The notes under the pieces were generated by a model, which was not told the origin of the DNA, searched no databases, and worked only from the letters and a program-made list of their open reading frames with translations. Shown here in pieces: positions 1 to 13,330 of a stretch of 64,000 bases of DNA (positions are counted from its first letter, which is position 1; each line of letters starts with the position of its first letter). A program made the position numbers and the translations under genes. This DNA is from Atrichornis clamosus (taxonomy: Eukaryota > Chordata > Aves > Passeriformes > Menuridae): contig WBMZ01003468.1 of assembly GCA_013400975.1 (NCBI GenBank), positions 186,001-250,000 on the forward strand. The letters run 5' to 3'.

Positions 1-3000
1 ACTTGTTGGCTGTGTCTTGCCCAGTCTGGAACTGGGAGAGAGTGAACTGCATCATATTCCTTCATGCCTTTCATCAACAAAATTGCCGAGTTTCAATTGC
101 AAATCTGTAATGTTAACCAGCGGAGTCATGTAACCTAAGTCACTGGAGTCAGAGGATACTGATCTTGGCCATACAGCAGGAGTATAGCCCTTTGAAACCT
201 GTATTCATATCAGGTGATCAGGGCCAAGAAAAAAAGTTTAGCATCCTACCACCAGCATAGCAGAGCTATCCAGGTTTTTTGCTGTAAGTTAGAAGACAGC
301 AGCATCTATCTTTTTATTATTTTTCTGTTCTACTCCCATAATATAATTTCTGTTACTTAGCAGCTGAATACTTCACATATTTTAGTATTCCCAAAAATAA
401 TCTCTATTGGTTGCCCAGTGAAGAGTGGGGATTCTTTTGTAAGATACTCTTCCGTTATGACACAATCCAGTCTCTTTATTAATTCATTAGTTAAACATGC
501 CAATTCAGTCACCTGACTTTACACTGACATTTAATAAGGCACTCCAGGAGCCGCACCTGCCAGCACATCTTCCCAAGTGACATTCCTACACAGATCCCAG
601 ACCCCACAAGTGACTCTCTCCAGGCCCTGCTGTCCCTGCCACGTAGCAATGCCAGCTCTGCTTCTGGTTCTGCCCTATTTAGCAGCATGAAAGATCCTGC
701 TCTCTTCTACCTATCTGATCTACAAGCATGGTCCTTGCCAGTCCAGTACGTGAATAACCCATGAGCACTCGTATTTTTACCTTTGTAGCACTTAAGTGAG
801 ATAAGGGAAGAGCTATTCTTCTTAGAGAAGCACTGACAGTGAAAGAGCTCTATTTGCCTGTGTCTTAAATTCCTAGAAAATTGCAAGCAGTACCCAACTG
901 GGATTTCCAACAGCAACTGAGAACCCAGTTGTATACACAGCACTAAGCAGTGTTTTCAGAATACAGCATTATGTGTCTTGCCCCAGGTTTCACTTGGGAC
1001 AGATGACAAAGCAGGGAATTCTGTTACGTCTGCACTCGGTCCTTCTATTGCAGGGGCTCTGAAGCACCCCCAAGTCTGCATGTGCACCCCTCACCTGCCC
1101 ACTGTGAGGCAGGACAGGGCTGGGTGCCTCCTGCCTCCAAGAACCACTGCTGCTGCTGGCAGTAAACTTGGGAGAGATGATGAAAGCCTTGCCTTCATTT
1201 TCTGATCTCCACAGCCAGCTGAGAATCAGCTTTCTGTAAGACTACCATCATATATACAATTACACAGGAATGTCCTGGCAGGCAACTGACTTGCCTGAAA
1301 GAAATGCTGAACCCTCTCCCAAAGGCAGCACTGCAGTGCCTGTGCATGTGGATGCTGTGTACCACAAAAAGTGCCACAAAAACCTCTACTCTTGACTGCA
1401 CTGTTCAAGCTTCACATACTGCCAAGATGTAAGTCTGAATCTAGCAGGTTAGTTTTAGATACTGAGTACACATGACTTGAAAATCATCAATACACAATCA
1501 GGTATTTCTGAATGAAAACACCCTAAAAAACCTTTTTCTGAAGCTGCTGCACTTTTTGTTGTGTCCCACAAGTACACAGGGGGAGCAGTCACTGCAACCA
1601 CTTTTGGTGTTTCTCCCAGGAAAGCAAGGACTTTAGGCAACTACATACTTTACAGACATATTTACTACAGCTAGCAGTAAAGGAGAACGAGGAGGCTGCA
1701 GCTGCTCTCTAGGTTTGCAATGCCTGGTTCTCAAGCACCAGCTCCACTAAACCTTGGGGTAGTATGTACAACTAACATCACCTTTTCAAAGAAAATGATA
1801 CCGTTTTTCAGGCTGATTTTTTTTTTTTTTTAACAGTTATGTCAGCAAAGCAGTTCTACATTTGGGTTTGTGAGTCCATGCAGCCAGAGAGATGCATTTA
1901 CACCTGAGCAAACGTGGAAAGCAGAAAGCTTGTCAGGATTAATTATATCAGGGCCAAGAACTGCGTCTGGTTATACCTGTGTTACTCTCAAGACAGCGAG
2001 ACTTAATGACGTGCTAGTAACTGAGAACAGGAGCGTCTTTCGCTAAATAAATGGCCAGGCAGACACCATGAGTGAGCCAGGGTGAAAGTAAGAGTAGAGA
2101 CAGGATGGCCGCAGGGTTTGGCAGGCAGAGTTTACAGGGCAGCAGCTCATCACTTTGTATTAGGAGCCTACCTTCAAAACGAAAAAGAAAACATGTTAAA
2201 TGAAAAAAATAAATCGTATGGAAAACTGAAGAAAAACATCCGAAAGATGCTAGCTCTGTAGTTTTTTCAGGTCGGTGATTTTCTGCCTGTCCACTACCAT
2301 GCAAAACCACATCAGTCTCAAGTGAAAATTCCGCATTATTGCAAAACTGAAAAATAGGATCTTCTTTAAAAAAAATCCCAACATAATTGTGCTATCAGCT
2401 GCATGAAGTTGAGTTTTCTTTTGAAAACGAACTTTTCTTACAATTCAGGCCCTGATTACTTTACTTGTGAATTCCTATGGCTAGATTCTCGTGGAGTTAC
2501 GTGGCATAGGCAAAGAAGAGACGCAAATGTAGAGAGGATGAGAACTCTGACCCCTTTATTTTTTATTTATGAAAAATAGGCTCATCTATTTCTGTGGCCT
2601 ATTGATACAAATGTGGTGTAACAAATTCAGTGTTTTCCCTAAAGGATCAAAAATTAGAAAAAAGGCCCATTGCTTCTCCACTGATTCCAAAAAAGACTCT
2701 TGACTTGTAAACATAAATGGGAAAAAACTCAGATCCAGTATCTTCAGTAAGAAATGAAAATTGCAAGGGAAATTAAATAGTTGCTATAATCTCTACACAC
2801 ATCCAGACGTTTTACTATGTCATAAAGTCTCCTTTTATAGTTATTAAATGTTTTATAGTGTTTTGAGGATTTTTATTTTTAAATCTTTTCAAACATTGAA
2901 TCAGAATAATTCAGAGTATTATTTTAAAGGGATGATTTTATTCTTCAAAATTCACCTCCTATCCAAGTTGGTATTAGTTTTCGGTATTACTATGTCTGCC

Positions 3001-4960
3001 AAATTAATTTTTTACTTTCTATATATTCAACATATCTTATGACACTATTCATCATGACTTTTTGCTGTGGCTTGAATCCAGCAAGGAGTGTTTCAATATC
3101 TTTAATCATGTAATACTATTACACAGTTGTTCAGTCCCACATGGACAAAATAAAACTGTTGTGCTTTCTTTGGAAATTGCAGTAAAACTGACTTGCTGTG
3201 TAATATTTTACATATCATTTCATTTCTCAAATTTTAGGACCATTACTTCAGAACATTTTGATCTTTAAGCGTTTTTAAACCTTAAAATTAATAGAGTGAT
3301 TCAACAAGAGCCAATTCCGTGATCAAAACTACTTGAAGTTACTATAGCAGCAGTTAAAATGCTTATCATTACAATTAATTTGTATTACAGCCACACTGCT
3401 GGATATCACTAATTGATTTATATACCCTGCTTTCCATACCCATTTACAAGGGCAATTATGAACTCCATCACATATGTTTAAATGGGTTACATTAGAACAT
3501 TATCTAGAAACTAGACTGTTGAGCTTAAAATCCTTAAGAACAGGTAAAGTCTTCATTAATGGGTATGTTATCAACCCACTACAAATGGCCTATAACCTTT
3601 TAAGGCAGTACATGGTACTAATATTTTACTTTTCATGGGCAGTTGGAGGTTGGCTCCAATGATGAGCTCCACCGCTATCTTTAATTGTTTTTAAAATTGC
3701 ATATTATAGGCAGCAATAAACACAAATTAGTATTATACCATCCACAGCTTTCTGCAAGGCATGGTCTCTCTAAACAAGTTAAAACGCATACATCTGTAAA
3801 TAATAAGTATAAGTATGCTGAATTTAATGAATAAGGGCACTAAAAGAAATTGAACAGTAGGGGTTCAGCAATTAGAGTAACTGCCCATTTTATTAAAAAT
3901 GTATTGTTTCCAGCTTTCACTTTAGAAGGCTTTTATTGCTCTGCTAATTCTAAGTTTTGATTTCCCTAGAAAAGGATGTCTAACTCCTTATTTTTCCTTG
4001 ACAGCCCCCTGTCACACAGTCAGTCTCCTTTTTTACACTGCAATGGACAACCGTGAAGCTTTAATATCTCATTGCTCGAGATCTCACTCCTGGGCCCTCA
4101 CTGCAGGCCTTTGTTTGGCGCTATGCCATCCAGAGGTATGATTCCTTACTGAGTAAGGTTTCATTCCACAGCGAAGCTGGGATGAAACCTGCTGAGCCAG
4201 CACACGCCAGGCAGCCACCCTTCGGGCCCTTCCCAGAGGTTACCAACACTCTGGAAGAGTGCGGAGGGGAAGGGCACACATCCAGCTTCCCAGCCATGCC
4301 CCTGCAAAACTGGGCCATCCACTGAAGCTGGAAGGGCTCAGGCCAGGAAATGGAGCCATGAGTTTCCTCCTGCTGTTCAGCAGCAGCCTGCTGCAAGAGG
4401 ACAGGGCAGTGTGCAGACTGGGAGAAGCAAAGGCAGCTTCTCAAACCAGGCAGATATCCCAGTACACATCTCCCATGGCCCAGCATCAGCCTCGGCTATC
4501 TTTGCTTGTATATAGGTGTTTTACGTCCATGCAGCTCACCTTCCAAGTTAGAGTTAAAACTTCCTTACACTAGCCTAATTGCACCCACGTTGCTGCTGTG
4601 CTGCTACTGTTGGGGTACAATTAAAACAATCCATTCTTTCCATTTACACATGACACCGTAACAGGAAAAAATAGCTTTCATCACTTGAGCTTATCTGCAA
4701 CCAGAAGGACAGTCAGACCTAAACTTAACCTTTCTGATATCCTCCTGCACATGTATATTTGCAACATCTGAGACCAAAACAGGGACATACTCTGTCCTCC
4801 TTCACGTTCTCCCCTTGTCAGACCAGGACAGTGCAGTACTAAGAGCTGCTCAGCCCAACATTTCTGATGCTAATGTAAGTAATTCCAGTTTATGGAATAT
4901 TTAAGAACTGCACATTGCCATTATCTTTTGAGGAGGCAAACAAAATACAGAGTTAACCAA
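1..4960. other. AT-rich non-coding stretch, no gene seen
   Basis: No open frame here looks like a known protein; all are short and overlap on both strands. The stretch holds a T15 tract at 1817-1831 preceded by GGCTGA, and a slightly GC-richer patch at about 4120-4500 where short frames lie on both strands, the usual sign of composition rather than coding. A splice-like pair at about 1215-1428 (acceptor after CTGATCTCCACAG, donor GATGTAAGT) is closed by stops in all three frames. I see no dispersed repeat that I recognise. Confidence 0.6.
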
Positions 4961-4974
4961 GCTGCAGTGCTCAC

Positions 4975-5008
4975 CTGAGCAGAATTTCAGTATTCCTGAA
5001 TTGAATAC
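4975..5008 (-). other. Candidate 34-nt exon or pseudo-exon, minus strand
   Basis: Read on the minus strand, the segment follows an acceptor with a T-rich tract (ACCATTTTTTGTCTGGCAG) and ends in CTCAG followed by GTGAGC, close to the donor consensus. Two of the three frames are open. Its length is not a multiple of three, so inclusion would shift frame. There is no adjoining gene to attach it to, and pairs of this quality arise by chance in introns. Confidence 0.12.
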
Positions 5009-8000
5009 CTGCCAGACAAAAAATGGTAACACAGTGGGGAAGGTAAGACACTACCAAAGTTCCTTTCCTTTTAATTCACAGCAGCTTGACATTGAGTTTA
5101 TGAAATATTTTGTTCTGTTTTTTTCTTTTAACTTTCCATCAGCACAGTTAACAAGGCAAACATCCCTTTGCCCCTCTCACAGTAGGCCCAGAAGAATCTG
5201 AAAGCTGGGAAGGAGCGCAGCGTCCCAGAGCCAAGAGGTAGCAGTGCTCTGACTGTGGCTCAGAGCACACTTCCACACTCTGCCTAGAAGATCTAAGATC
5301 AGTAAAATAAGACATTCACAGGAGCCTGGAGACAAGATGAGTATTGTGACTGGAGGACAAATTTTCAGATATTCTCTTTTCCTATTCTCTACCTGCAGTG
5401 GATTTTCCTACTAAACCCTTGGAGTGAGGAACGCTCATAATTTTACCTGTATGTTGTCTGTTATTACCATTCTCACTCAGAAGAGAAAAACAATGCACCC
5501 ACTGTACTGCAGGCAAACACAGATGTGCTAACAGTATTTCCCAGTCACCTGGTCTTTCTTAGTCAATAACCACCTTCAACAGTGACTTTTTTTCCCCAGA
5601 TAACCTACTCACAATTGACCACAATATCCCAGCCTTGCAAACAGGAAAAATGGCAATCATACTTTACATAGAGCATGACAAAAAGAAAGTACTCTATTTC
5701 CAAAGAACTGAAAAAGCAACATTCAGTCCTGACACCTGATGTCCCAAGAAACTTAAGGCAAAACCTGTGCTCTGAAAAACAGAAGTTACCTTTTTCCCCG
5801 TGAGATTAAAATCCAGAAGATCTCTGGTTATAGTGCTCTAATAACTTTTAAATGTCTATATTATGAATATCTAATATTACACGATGCATATAAATATGTT
5901 TCATAAAACATACTTTTTTTTAGGGAGAAAGAAAACCCTTTTCCTGCCATGTTTGAGAGATTTGGGCCATTATTTTCTGACAAAATAGGTTAATATTTAC
6001 AAATGCTTTACAGTTGTCACACTTCATTCCCTGCCATCTTCCCAAACTTTCTGAAGGACTGCTTTAGTGCCGCTGCCAATACTCAAAGGATTCTGAAGTC
6101 ACAGCAAAGTATTACTGACAACGTGCCAAGGCTATTAAAAAAAAATTAGATAGCTGTGAAACACTCTGTAAGACTACCCATTTCACTTCAAGGTCCAGAA
6201 AACCTCCAACCTGTGGCACCAGTATTTCACTCAGTCACTGTGACAGGGCAGAGCAGCTATTTTAAGGAATTAGTTAAATCAGCAGTGGAGGGTTGTTGGT
6301 TAGAAATCATTGCTTTTAATCTCTTAGTACTCGCACAAGTCTGATAACTGCACAGCTGCATAGAGTTGCCTCAAACTGTAATATAAACTAGGCAAGCTTT
6401 CCATAGAGTAAGTTTAGTATGTTTTCCTTTACTTCCCTTTCTAAGGTCTGATCCTGTTTTGTCTTTCATCATGTGAACCTGTCAGAAATTTTGGGAAATC
6501 TTCTTAGTTCTTTTCCCACACTTTACACAACACATAGAAGTTTGTCCTTCGAAAATGACAACCTATAAAAACAACACTTTTTAAAAAGTGTAACCTGTAA
6601 AATCAAGGGATGCTCTCTGAGAAAACTCACCTCTGACCAATTTATCCTGAAACCAGACAATCCCAGAGGGACAGGGGCACGTTTTGTAAAGATCTCACAC
6701 TACCCAGGCACAGGGGAGACCCTGCTGTTTCACAGCACCCCCGGCATTTGCAAACCAGTTTGCCTGATCAGTGCCTTCTATTGTTTCCTGAGATAAGCAG
6801 GGCCCCAGTGAACAATTAGAGCTTTCAATAAATAATCTGTAAGCACATTCATTTGATTTACTGTTATTTGATACAGCAGTTAGTTTCAATGGGGCAGTTA
6901 CTATTGATCACTTAAAGTACTACAGACAAACATGAAACACTTCCAGAACTCCATGGATTATTACTCTTTATCTGCCACTCATCTGGGTTACTTGTAATGG
7001 TTGTGAAATTTAAAATCAATAACAACAATTAGCGTTTGTTATACTCTGAGGAATGAATCATGTGAAATATGTTTTGTTGCAAAAATGAAAGACTGGAGAG
7101 CTTGTAAACATGAAAGACTCTTGCAAGTAGCAAAACTCTAAAATAATTTCTCCTGGTATTAGAAAGGGTCCAATAAAGGGGGTAAAGAAAAGAAAAACCA
7201 AGTATTTTAAATGTACACGCAAGTATACAAACAATTATAAAAAGGTGTTGGTAGGATTTTCAAAGTAATAAAACTTTCAACTAGGCTGGTGAGAAAAACA
7301 CACCCAAGTTTTCCTTAGAAAATTCCACTACAAGTCCTACAATGTCATATTTCTTGACCTCTGCAGGAGTTTTGGGTTGTTGACATGGCGGGACTTGCTC
7401 CTGTGCAGAGAATTGAAGACACAGGAAAAGGTCTGACTCCTCTTCCTACTAGCTTTTAATAGAGTTTATCATAAAAAAAAAAGGTATCTAAATGTAAGAA
7501 GTTAATTCAAAATGAAATTAATAAAGTTGGAAACCGATTTTAAGGTATATATGTTGAAAAACACCTTTTACTTCAGATTTATATAAATTAGTTGTGAATC
7601 TAATGAAATGGATGGAAATAATAGTATTTTGAGATCTCTGCTAGAGTAGCAATTCTAGATAATTAAAATGCAAAACAATAAGAGAAATATTTTATCATTA
7701 AACTGTAACCAGTAACTTCTGTGTGAAATCATCCATTCAGAAGACTTGTTTTTCATCAATTATTTGTTATTTATCTGATGTAAATATAAGAAGGTCTAAT
7801 TAAAATGTATGACTCCTTATGCAGCTTCTTGTCATTAAGACCAATGAAAGCATTCTGAAGACCATAATGAAATAATTATGTTTGCCTTTAAGAATCCTCT
7901 TCAACAACACATGGCAGTACCACACTAAATTGAAACATCAGGAACTAAATTTCTCTTGCATCTATTTCCATTTTCACTAATTATACCCCCAAGCTTTCCA

Positions 8001-9830
8001 ATACACCAGGCCCTAAAATTCTTTTGAACCTAAAACAGCCTAAGGAACAGCAACCTTTTCATAGTAATGGACTTTGATGAAGAAACAAAGGTAATGCAGC
8101 CCTGGAAGGATTAATATTTCAAATAGAGTTATCATGTGAAAATATGTGTTTATTTGAAAAATGGGGAAAGGATTGTTGATAAAAAGCCAAATAAGTGTTC
8201 CAAGGAAACCAATACTCTGATTTAATCTCATTTAATTGCGTCATTCCTTCCTAACCTCTTTTCGTCAGAGTATTTTCTTGTTCTGCACAGAAATTCATTA
8301 GCAAAAGCATAACAAACACGGTACTACTGGGCAGTGCCAGTGTACCATGCTGTAACTGAGCTCTGCTTTCATGTTTTGGTAAAGGTGAAAACAGCCCCTG
8401 TGAACAACTGCAGGGTTCATAATGGACTCCACTTCAGGGAGAAGGGAACAGCTACTTTCCCAAAGGGCCTCCAGATATGCAGTGCTTCCTAACACATTGC
8501 TCGTGCTTTAACCACAAAAGTCTTGCAGGACCTCTCCAAAACACAGAGAAAGGAAAGGATTTGGATAAGGAAATAAAAAAAAACCCCAAAAATAAACACA
8601 GAAGGATATGAGTCAGCTTTGGCTTCTTGCAGGCAGCCAAAGGCTTCTTTTCAAAACTTCAGGGAGATAATGGGTCCTTCTTGGTGTGGTCTCAGAGAAG
8701 TGAATGTGGCAATATGTGCAAAGCATAGAAAGATGAGCAGTTCACATACCTAACCTGCACAGCACATTGACTGTACGTGCAACTAGAACAACACACTGGA
8801 ATGTGCTCTCCAAATGGAGAGAGCAAGGCAGAGGTTCACTAAGGAATGAAGACTTGGGAAAAGAATCTTCCCCTGTCAGCCCCCCTCACCAAAGCCACTA
8901 AAAGACATAGGTAATTTGCCAGTTGTTCTGTATTTTATGCCTTAGTGTTCAAAGTGTGGAGTGAAATCAGAAGGATCTTCAGAAAGACAGTTGTCGAAGA
9001 CTTTCCAGCTAACCTCCAAGGAGGATTTGACATATACCCGGATCCAGTAACTAGTAAGATTTCTTCCTCAACTGAAGGAAAAGAGGAAACTCAAACAACA
9101 AAGCAATGCAAAGGAATACTCTGCAAAATGAGAGGAAAAAAGAAAAACCTCCTCAGAACAAAAGTTGAGAGGCAGAAGTATGAACAATGGTTTAAAACCA
9201 AAGAAGGAAGCCTCCAACCTCAGGACCTGATCTTAATAAAAAAGCTCACCCATGCATGACATCTTAGCCAGTCCTTTGACTAGTGCTCTAAACCAAAAAC
9301 CACAGGCTAGTGGGTAAGTGAGGACAGATCTCTGTGAAGGAGGGAAGGTTAGTCGAGAAGTTAGGATCTTTAGATTAGAGCAAACCAGAGAGGAGTGCAA
9401 AATCCCCACAGGGAGCCAAGCTTTGGGGGCACAGGCGTTTCCCTGAGCCTGAACCAGGGTCCTGGGAGATGCATCCGCCTGCAGATCCACAGCCCTTGCC
9501 CAGGGGGAGGTCTGGATGTCAGGTATCGCCAGATGGCACTGTGACACAGTTTTCCAACTCCTTTTTCTTCATGTGCGAGTGAATGTTCAGTCTTGGAAAG
9601 ACAGGCAACCCTGGTCTTCTTGTGAGTTTTTGAGAAGATGAGGAGTTAAAGCGGCAGAGCAGCCTGTTCCCTGCCCTGGGCTCTGCCCATGGCCAGTCCC
9701 TGAGCAACAGCAGTGGAGGCTCTGAGACCCCCAAAAGCCAGAGTACAGCTGTGGCACACCTGAACACCTCTGTCCCAGATTGGTATTTGTGAACAAGTGA
9801 AATACTTAAATCAACTCAGATGCTGTTACA
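5009..9830. other. AT-rich non-coding stretch, no gene seen
   Basis: The longest frame is a 104-codon lysine-rich one at about 8945-9259 on the plus strand. It lies in an A-rich run, contains no motif I know and has no ATG at its head (it opens at a GTG just after a TTAG acceptor-like site). A strong minus-strand donor (CAGAG then GTGAGT) sits at 6630 with an acceptor only 16 nt away, too close for a normal exon. I recognise no repeats. Confidence 0.55.
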
Positions 9831-9839
9831 TTCACTTAC

Positions 9840-10038
9840 CATGCAAGAACCTAGAAATCCTCCTGGTATTAGTCACCAGTTGGCAGAGGAGAGGTTCTGG
9901 TACAAGACTAGAAGATGACACGGAAGTCTTGTAGGAAATGAGGTACACACCTCTATACGAGGTGCTGCTGTGTAACCAGCCAGCATGGCAGAGAAGATCA
10001 CCAGAGTGGTTTAATGGCCATTTCAGGAACACCTCAAG
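9840..10038 (-). other. Candidate 199-nt exon with open frame, minus strand
   Basis: On the minus strand this segment is bounded by an acceptor (ATTTTAATGCAG, directly downstream of the TA repeat) and a strong donor (TTGCATG then GTAAGTG). One frame is open across the whole 199 nt, 66 codons, starting LEVFLKWPLNH and ending RRISRFLHG at the donor. An ATG overlaps the acceptor, so it could also be read as a first coding exon. The weak point is the polypyrimidine tract, which is TA repeat rather than pyrimidine. I recognise no domain. It may be an exon of an unknown transcript, or chance. Confidence 0.2.
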
Positions 10039-10048
10039 CTGCATTAAA

Positions 10049-10050
<2 letters not shown>

Positions 10051-10082
<32 letters not shown>
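10051..10082. repeat. (TA)n microsatellite
   Basis: About 13 uninterrupted AT dinucleotides flanked on both sides by ACAT/ATAC. It is probably length-polymorphic. It directly abuts the acceptor of the minus-strand exon-like segment at 9840-10038. Confidence 0.95.
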
Positions 10083-10083
<1 letters not shown>

Positions 10084-13059
10084 TCACAGGATTCAAGAGA
10101 CTTTTTGTGGTTTTTAGCTGTTTTAGTGGGCTGAGGGTTTTTTCTGTTTGGTTTTCTTTCAATTTGTTGTAGGGTTTTGGGGTTTTATTTTGGTTTTGGG
10201 GAGGGGGTAGTTGAACCATTTCTTCCACTGTTTGTATCTTACAGGCACAAATGGCTTTCTATAATCAAAACATCCACTGAAGGAAATCTGTGTTAAATCA
10301 AACTGTGGAGGTTGTCTCTGGTTGGTGCAACACTGGTCAACCTGTTTAATTGTTCCACACCTCTGCTACATCCCTTTAAAAGAAGAATGATCCTTCTTTC
10401 TTGTTAAGAAGAAATATTGGATATTCATTGTGCTGAACATCCAGTGCAGTGGCATGAGCTTTTACTGGTGTTTCATAAAAGTACTGGTATGTAAATACAC
10501 TAAAGGCTCACTCAAACAATCACTCTGTGTCTGAAACTCTTATTAAAATCGAGGGTGGAGGGTTGAGTGCATTTAAGTGCTTCACTAGATAAGGCTGTAA
10601 AAGACAAAGATATACTTCATTTGTCATTTTATTGTTCAAAGATCCTTGCTAAAAATACAATGTGAGCCTAGAGAAAAATATTATGGTTCAATGGAAAGAG
10701 ATCCTCCAAACCATTAAAAGAAACTAAGCGGTGCTAAAAAACCTCTTTGTTGCAAGACATTTCTCTGCTTTTTTTCTTAGGGGATGCACTTAGAGGGTAA
10801 AATGTAAGTCACTGAAAGTGCATAAAACGGAAATCCTTCCAAACTATGGATGGACTTTAACATCATGTCCTTAGCTGTGAAGATCCAGAGCACTCTGTGA
10901 ATTTATAAATACTCATTCAAGCTTTAACCTATTAAACCTATACAAGTGTCGCCTGCATGTGTATATTTAACTTACATAGTTTTATAATATTCAGTTTATA
11001 TATGGTATAAGCAGGGGAAAGAAAAATCACCTTGTCCAAGGGGAACAGAAGGTATATTATATACTTTGTGTCTAGGATTCTTTAACACAGACTTGCTGGA
11101 TTATATTTCCATCCCTCTTAACAAAAGTATTTGAAGAAGCTGCAAGGCTCAAACAGAACACTAAAAGAAAGTGGGGTCAGTTATATAAGGGCTAGCATTA
11201 GTTTGTTAAAAGTTTTTTTCCTACCCACTCCCAAATAAAGGGACAAAGAAGTGAACATTGTGGGAATGTGTTTCTAAACCACATGATATCCTTATCAGAT
11301 TGTCATGTACAAGGGAGGTTCTCACACAGGGACCCCATGCTGGTGAGCTGCCCTGTCACATGATGCAAGTTCTACGCTCCTATTCAGATTACTAAAATGA
11401 GCTGAAGAAAGCTAGATTTCCTCTCTTCCCTCCCCCCCAAAATAAGCAAAATGAACAGTGACCAAAGACATATTAATTCGCAGCCACTGGGAAAGCAATC
11501 CCAAGCAGCTGCAAGTGATAAATGAGTATATGAAGAAGATAATCTAGCTATTAAAATCTATACCACAATTAATATCTGATGAGCAGACTTTAATGCAAGG
11601 AAGCAAAGAGAGAATCAGAGAAACCTGTGAGTCAGACAAAATACAGGGGAAAAAACCCAGTTGACTTGCAAATTTATGGAAAGAGAGTAACATATTTTTA
11701 TAAACAAGTCCTACTCTGTCATACAAGTGTCTCTATTTTCACTGTTGATGTTGTGAACACTGTCATTGAATTACTTTTTCATATAGTTTGGGGGAAGTGG
11801 AACAGTCCTGTAAACATTTTTAATATTAAATGAAGGTTCTAAATAGTATTTGATCATTCAAATATATGGCCTGTTTTAAAAAGTGCTGAGTGAGCTCGTA
11901 GATGCTTAGCATATTTGGAAATGAAGCCATGAAATGTGGATTTAGGATGCTAACTTTAGGCTACTGTTTCTGACATTCTTTTGAAACACATTTGCTCATG
12001 CCACAATAAATTAATAAAATCCTATACCTTAGATTATTTTTAAAAAGACAGTTTAAAATTCATGGTTTTGGATGCAAGTTATTTACAGATTACAATTAGA
12101 AGGAACAGCTAAGATTACTGTGACCAAAAACCTGCACAGAATCATTTCCACATATCAGTTTGTTTATTTTATACCTAGAATATGGTTCTCATAAAAAGGC
12201 GGCAGCAGGAGACCTAAGACATTACTCCTGGTTTGCCTGCTAGAAAATCCAGCTTTGTTACCCTCCTGCCTATACTTTTTTTGCAGCACAGAGAAAATGA
12301 TTATTCTGTTACTTTAGAATAGTTTTGAGCATTTTGTGGCTTGTATTTTCGTGGTTCCATTTGGTTTGAAAGGGTTTGGATTTCAGCAAGAAGTGGCATG
12401 GGTCACAGTGCATGGGGACAGACTTCATGCACATGAGCAAAGGTCAAAATCAATCATAGCTTTGTATTTCCAGGCCTATTACTTTTGGCAGTTTACCCTG
12501 CCAGAAGGGGCTAAAATATTTGCCTCCCAAAAGAAGTAAACATCAATAGGGGGCAGGAGCATAATCAGCTTCTCAACCACTCGGCAATGAGAAATGAGGG
12601 TAAAGGATCCCCTCCTCACCGCAGCCACTAAGCCACTAAATGTTAGATGCAACATTTTCAGCAAAAAGTTGAAAGATTTCACAGCACAGTGACTTGAAAA
12701 GGACAATAGGCCTATTTAGGCAATTATATTATGCAGGCTTTGTTATTAGGCAGCCCTGCTCAGCCCCAGAAAGTCTGGATAATCAAAAGTGTCCAAGTAC
12801 AGGAAGGGGAAAAGTACAACCGCACCCTCCCGCACAGCCGCTGCCAGGACCTCTGGATTTGAAGGGTAAAGTCTATTTACCGAAGTTCCTTGGCCATTTT
12901 ATACATCGACTGATATCCTTCCTCATGGGGCTGCGTGCTACAGCCTAGCAAAGCTCTGGAAAGCCCTCTGAAACCACAACTAATGTGGCCCCAGCCGCCC
13001 GCCCCTGTAAATTCACTGCTCAGAGGCTGCTGCCAGCCCCCCAGGCAGAAACTGTGAGG
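10083..13059. other. AT-rich non-coding stretch, no gene seen
   Basis: Only short overlapping frames are present. Around 10560-10700 there is a run that reads like regulatory DNA (for example TTCAAAG, a TCF/LEF-type site, at about 10635), but this is motif-level only. GC content rises from about 12.75 kb towards the CpG block that follows. Confidence 0.5.
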
Positions 13060-13300
13060 GGAGAGGGATGTTCCCCCCCGGCTCGCACGCATACCAGGGC
13101 CGGTCCCCACGGCCAAACAGATCTGGAAACTCATCACAGCTGTGCTCTGCTTTTGAGGTCTCAATAGGACGGGGCATAGCGTGGCCGACCGCGGCAGACA
13201 GCAGTCCTTCTGAGCACAATGTCCCTTTCACAGCCCTGCTCCCAAATCTAAATGCTGGCTGTGTAACACAGCCGCACTTCATCAGCCACGTAAAGGGCCG

Positions 13301-13308
13301 TATATAAA
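13301..13308 (+). promoter_or_regulatory. TATA box (TATATAAA)
   Basis: TATATAAA is a near-perfect TATA element, preceded by the GC-rich GGGCCG. Exactly 30 bases downstream of its first T is TCACTT with the A at 13331, an initiator-like match. The spacing is right for RNA polymerase II initiation on the plus strand. The reverse strand of the same bases also resembles a MEF2-type AT core, an alternative reading. Confidence 0.55.
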
Positions 13309-13330
13309 TTAGACCTGAGCAAAACCAGTC

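Noticed and set aside
1215..1428. Plus-strand acceptor and GTAAGT donor 214 nt apart
   Set aside because: All frames have stops and the donor has a weak exon side; nothing sets it above background.
6631..6646. Very strong donor (CAGAG/GTGAGT) with a CAG acceptor 16 nt away on the minus strand
   Set aside because: Too short for a credible exon, and the next acceptor upstream is weak.
8945..9259. 104-codon lysine-rich frame
   Set aside because: It opens without an ATG, in an A-rich run; lysine and glutamine bias follows from composition.
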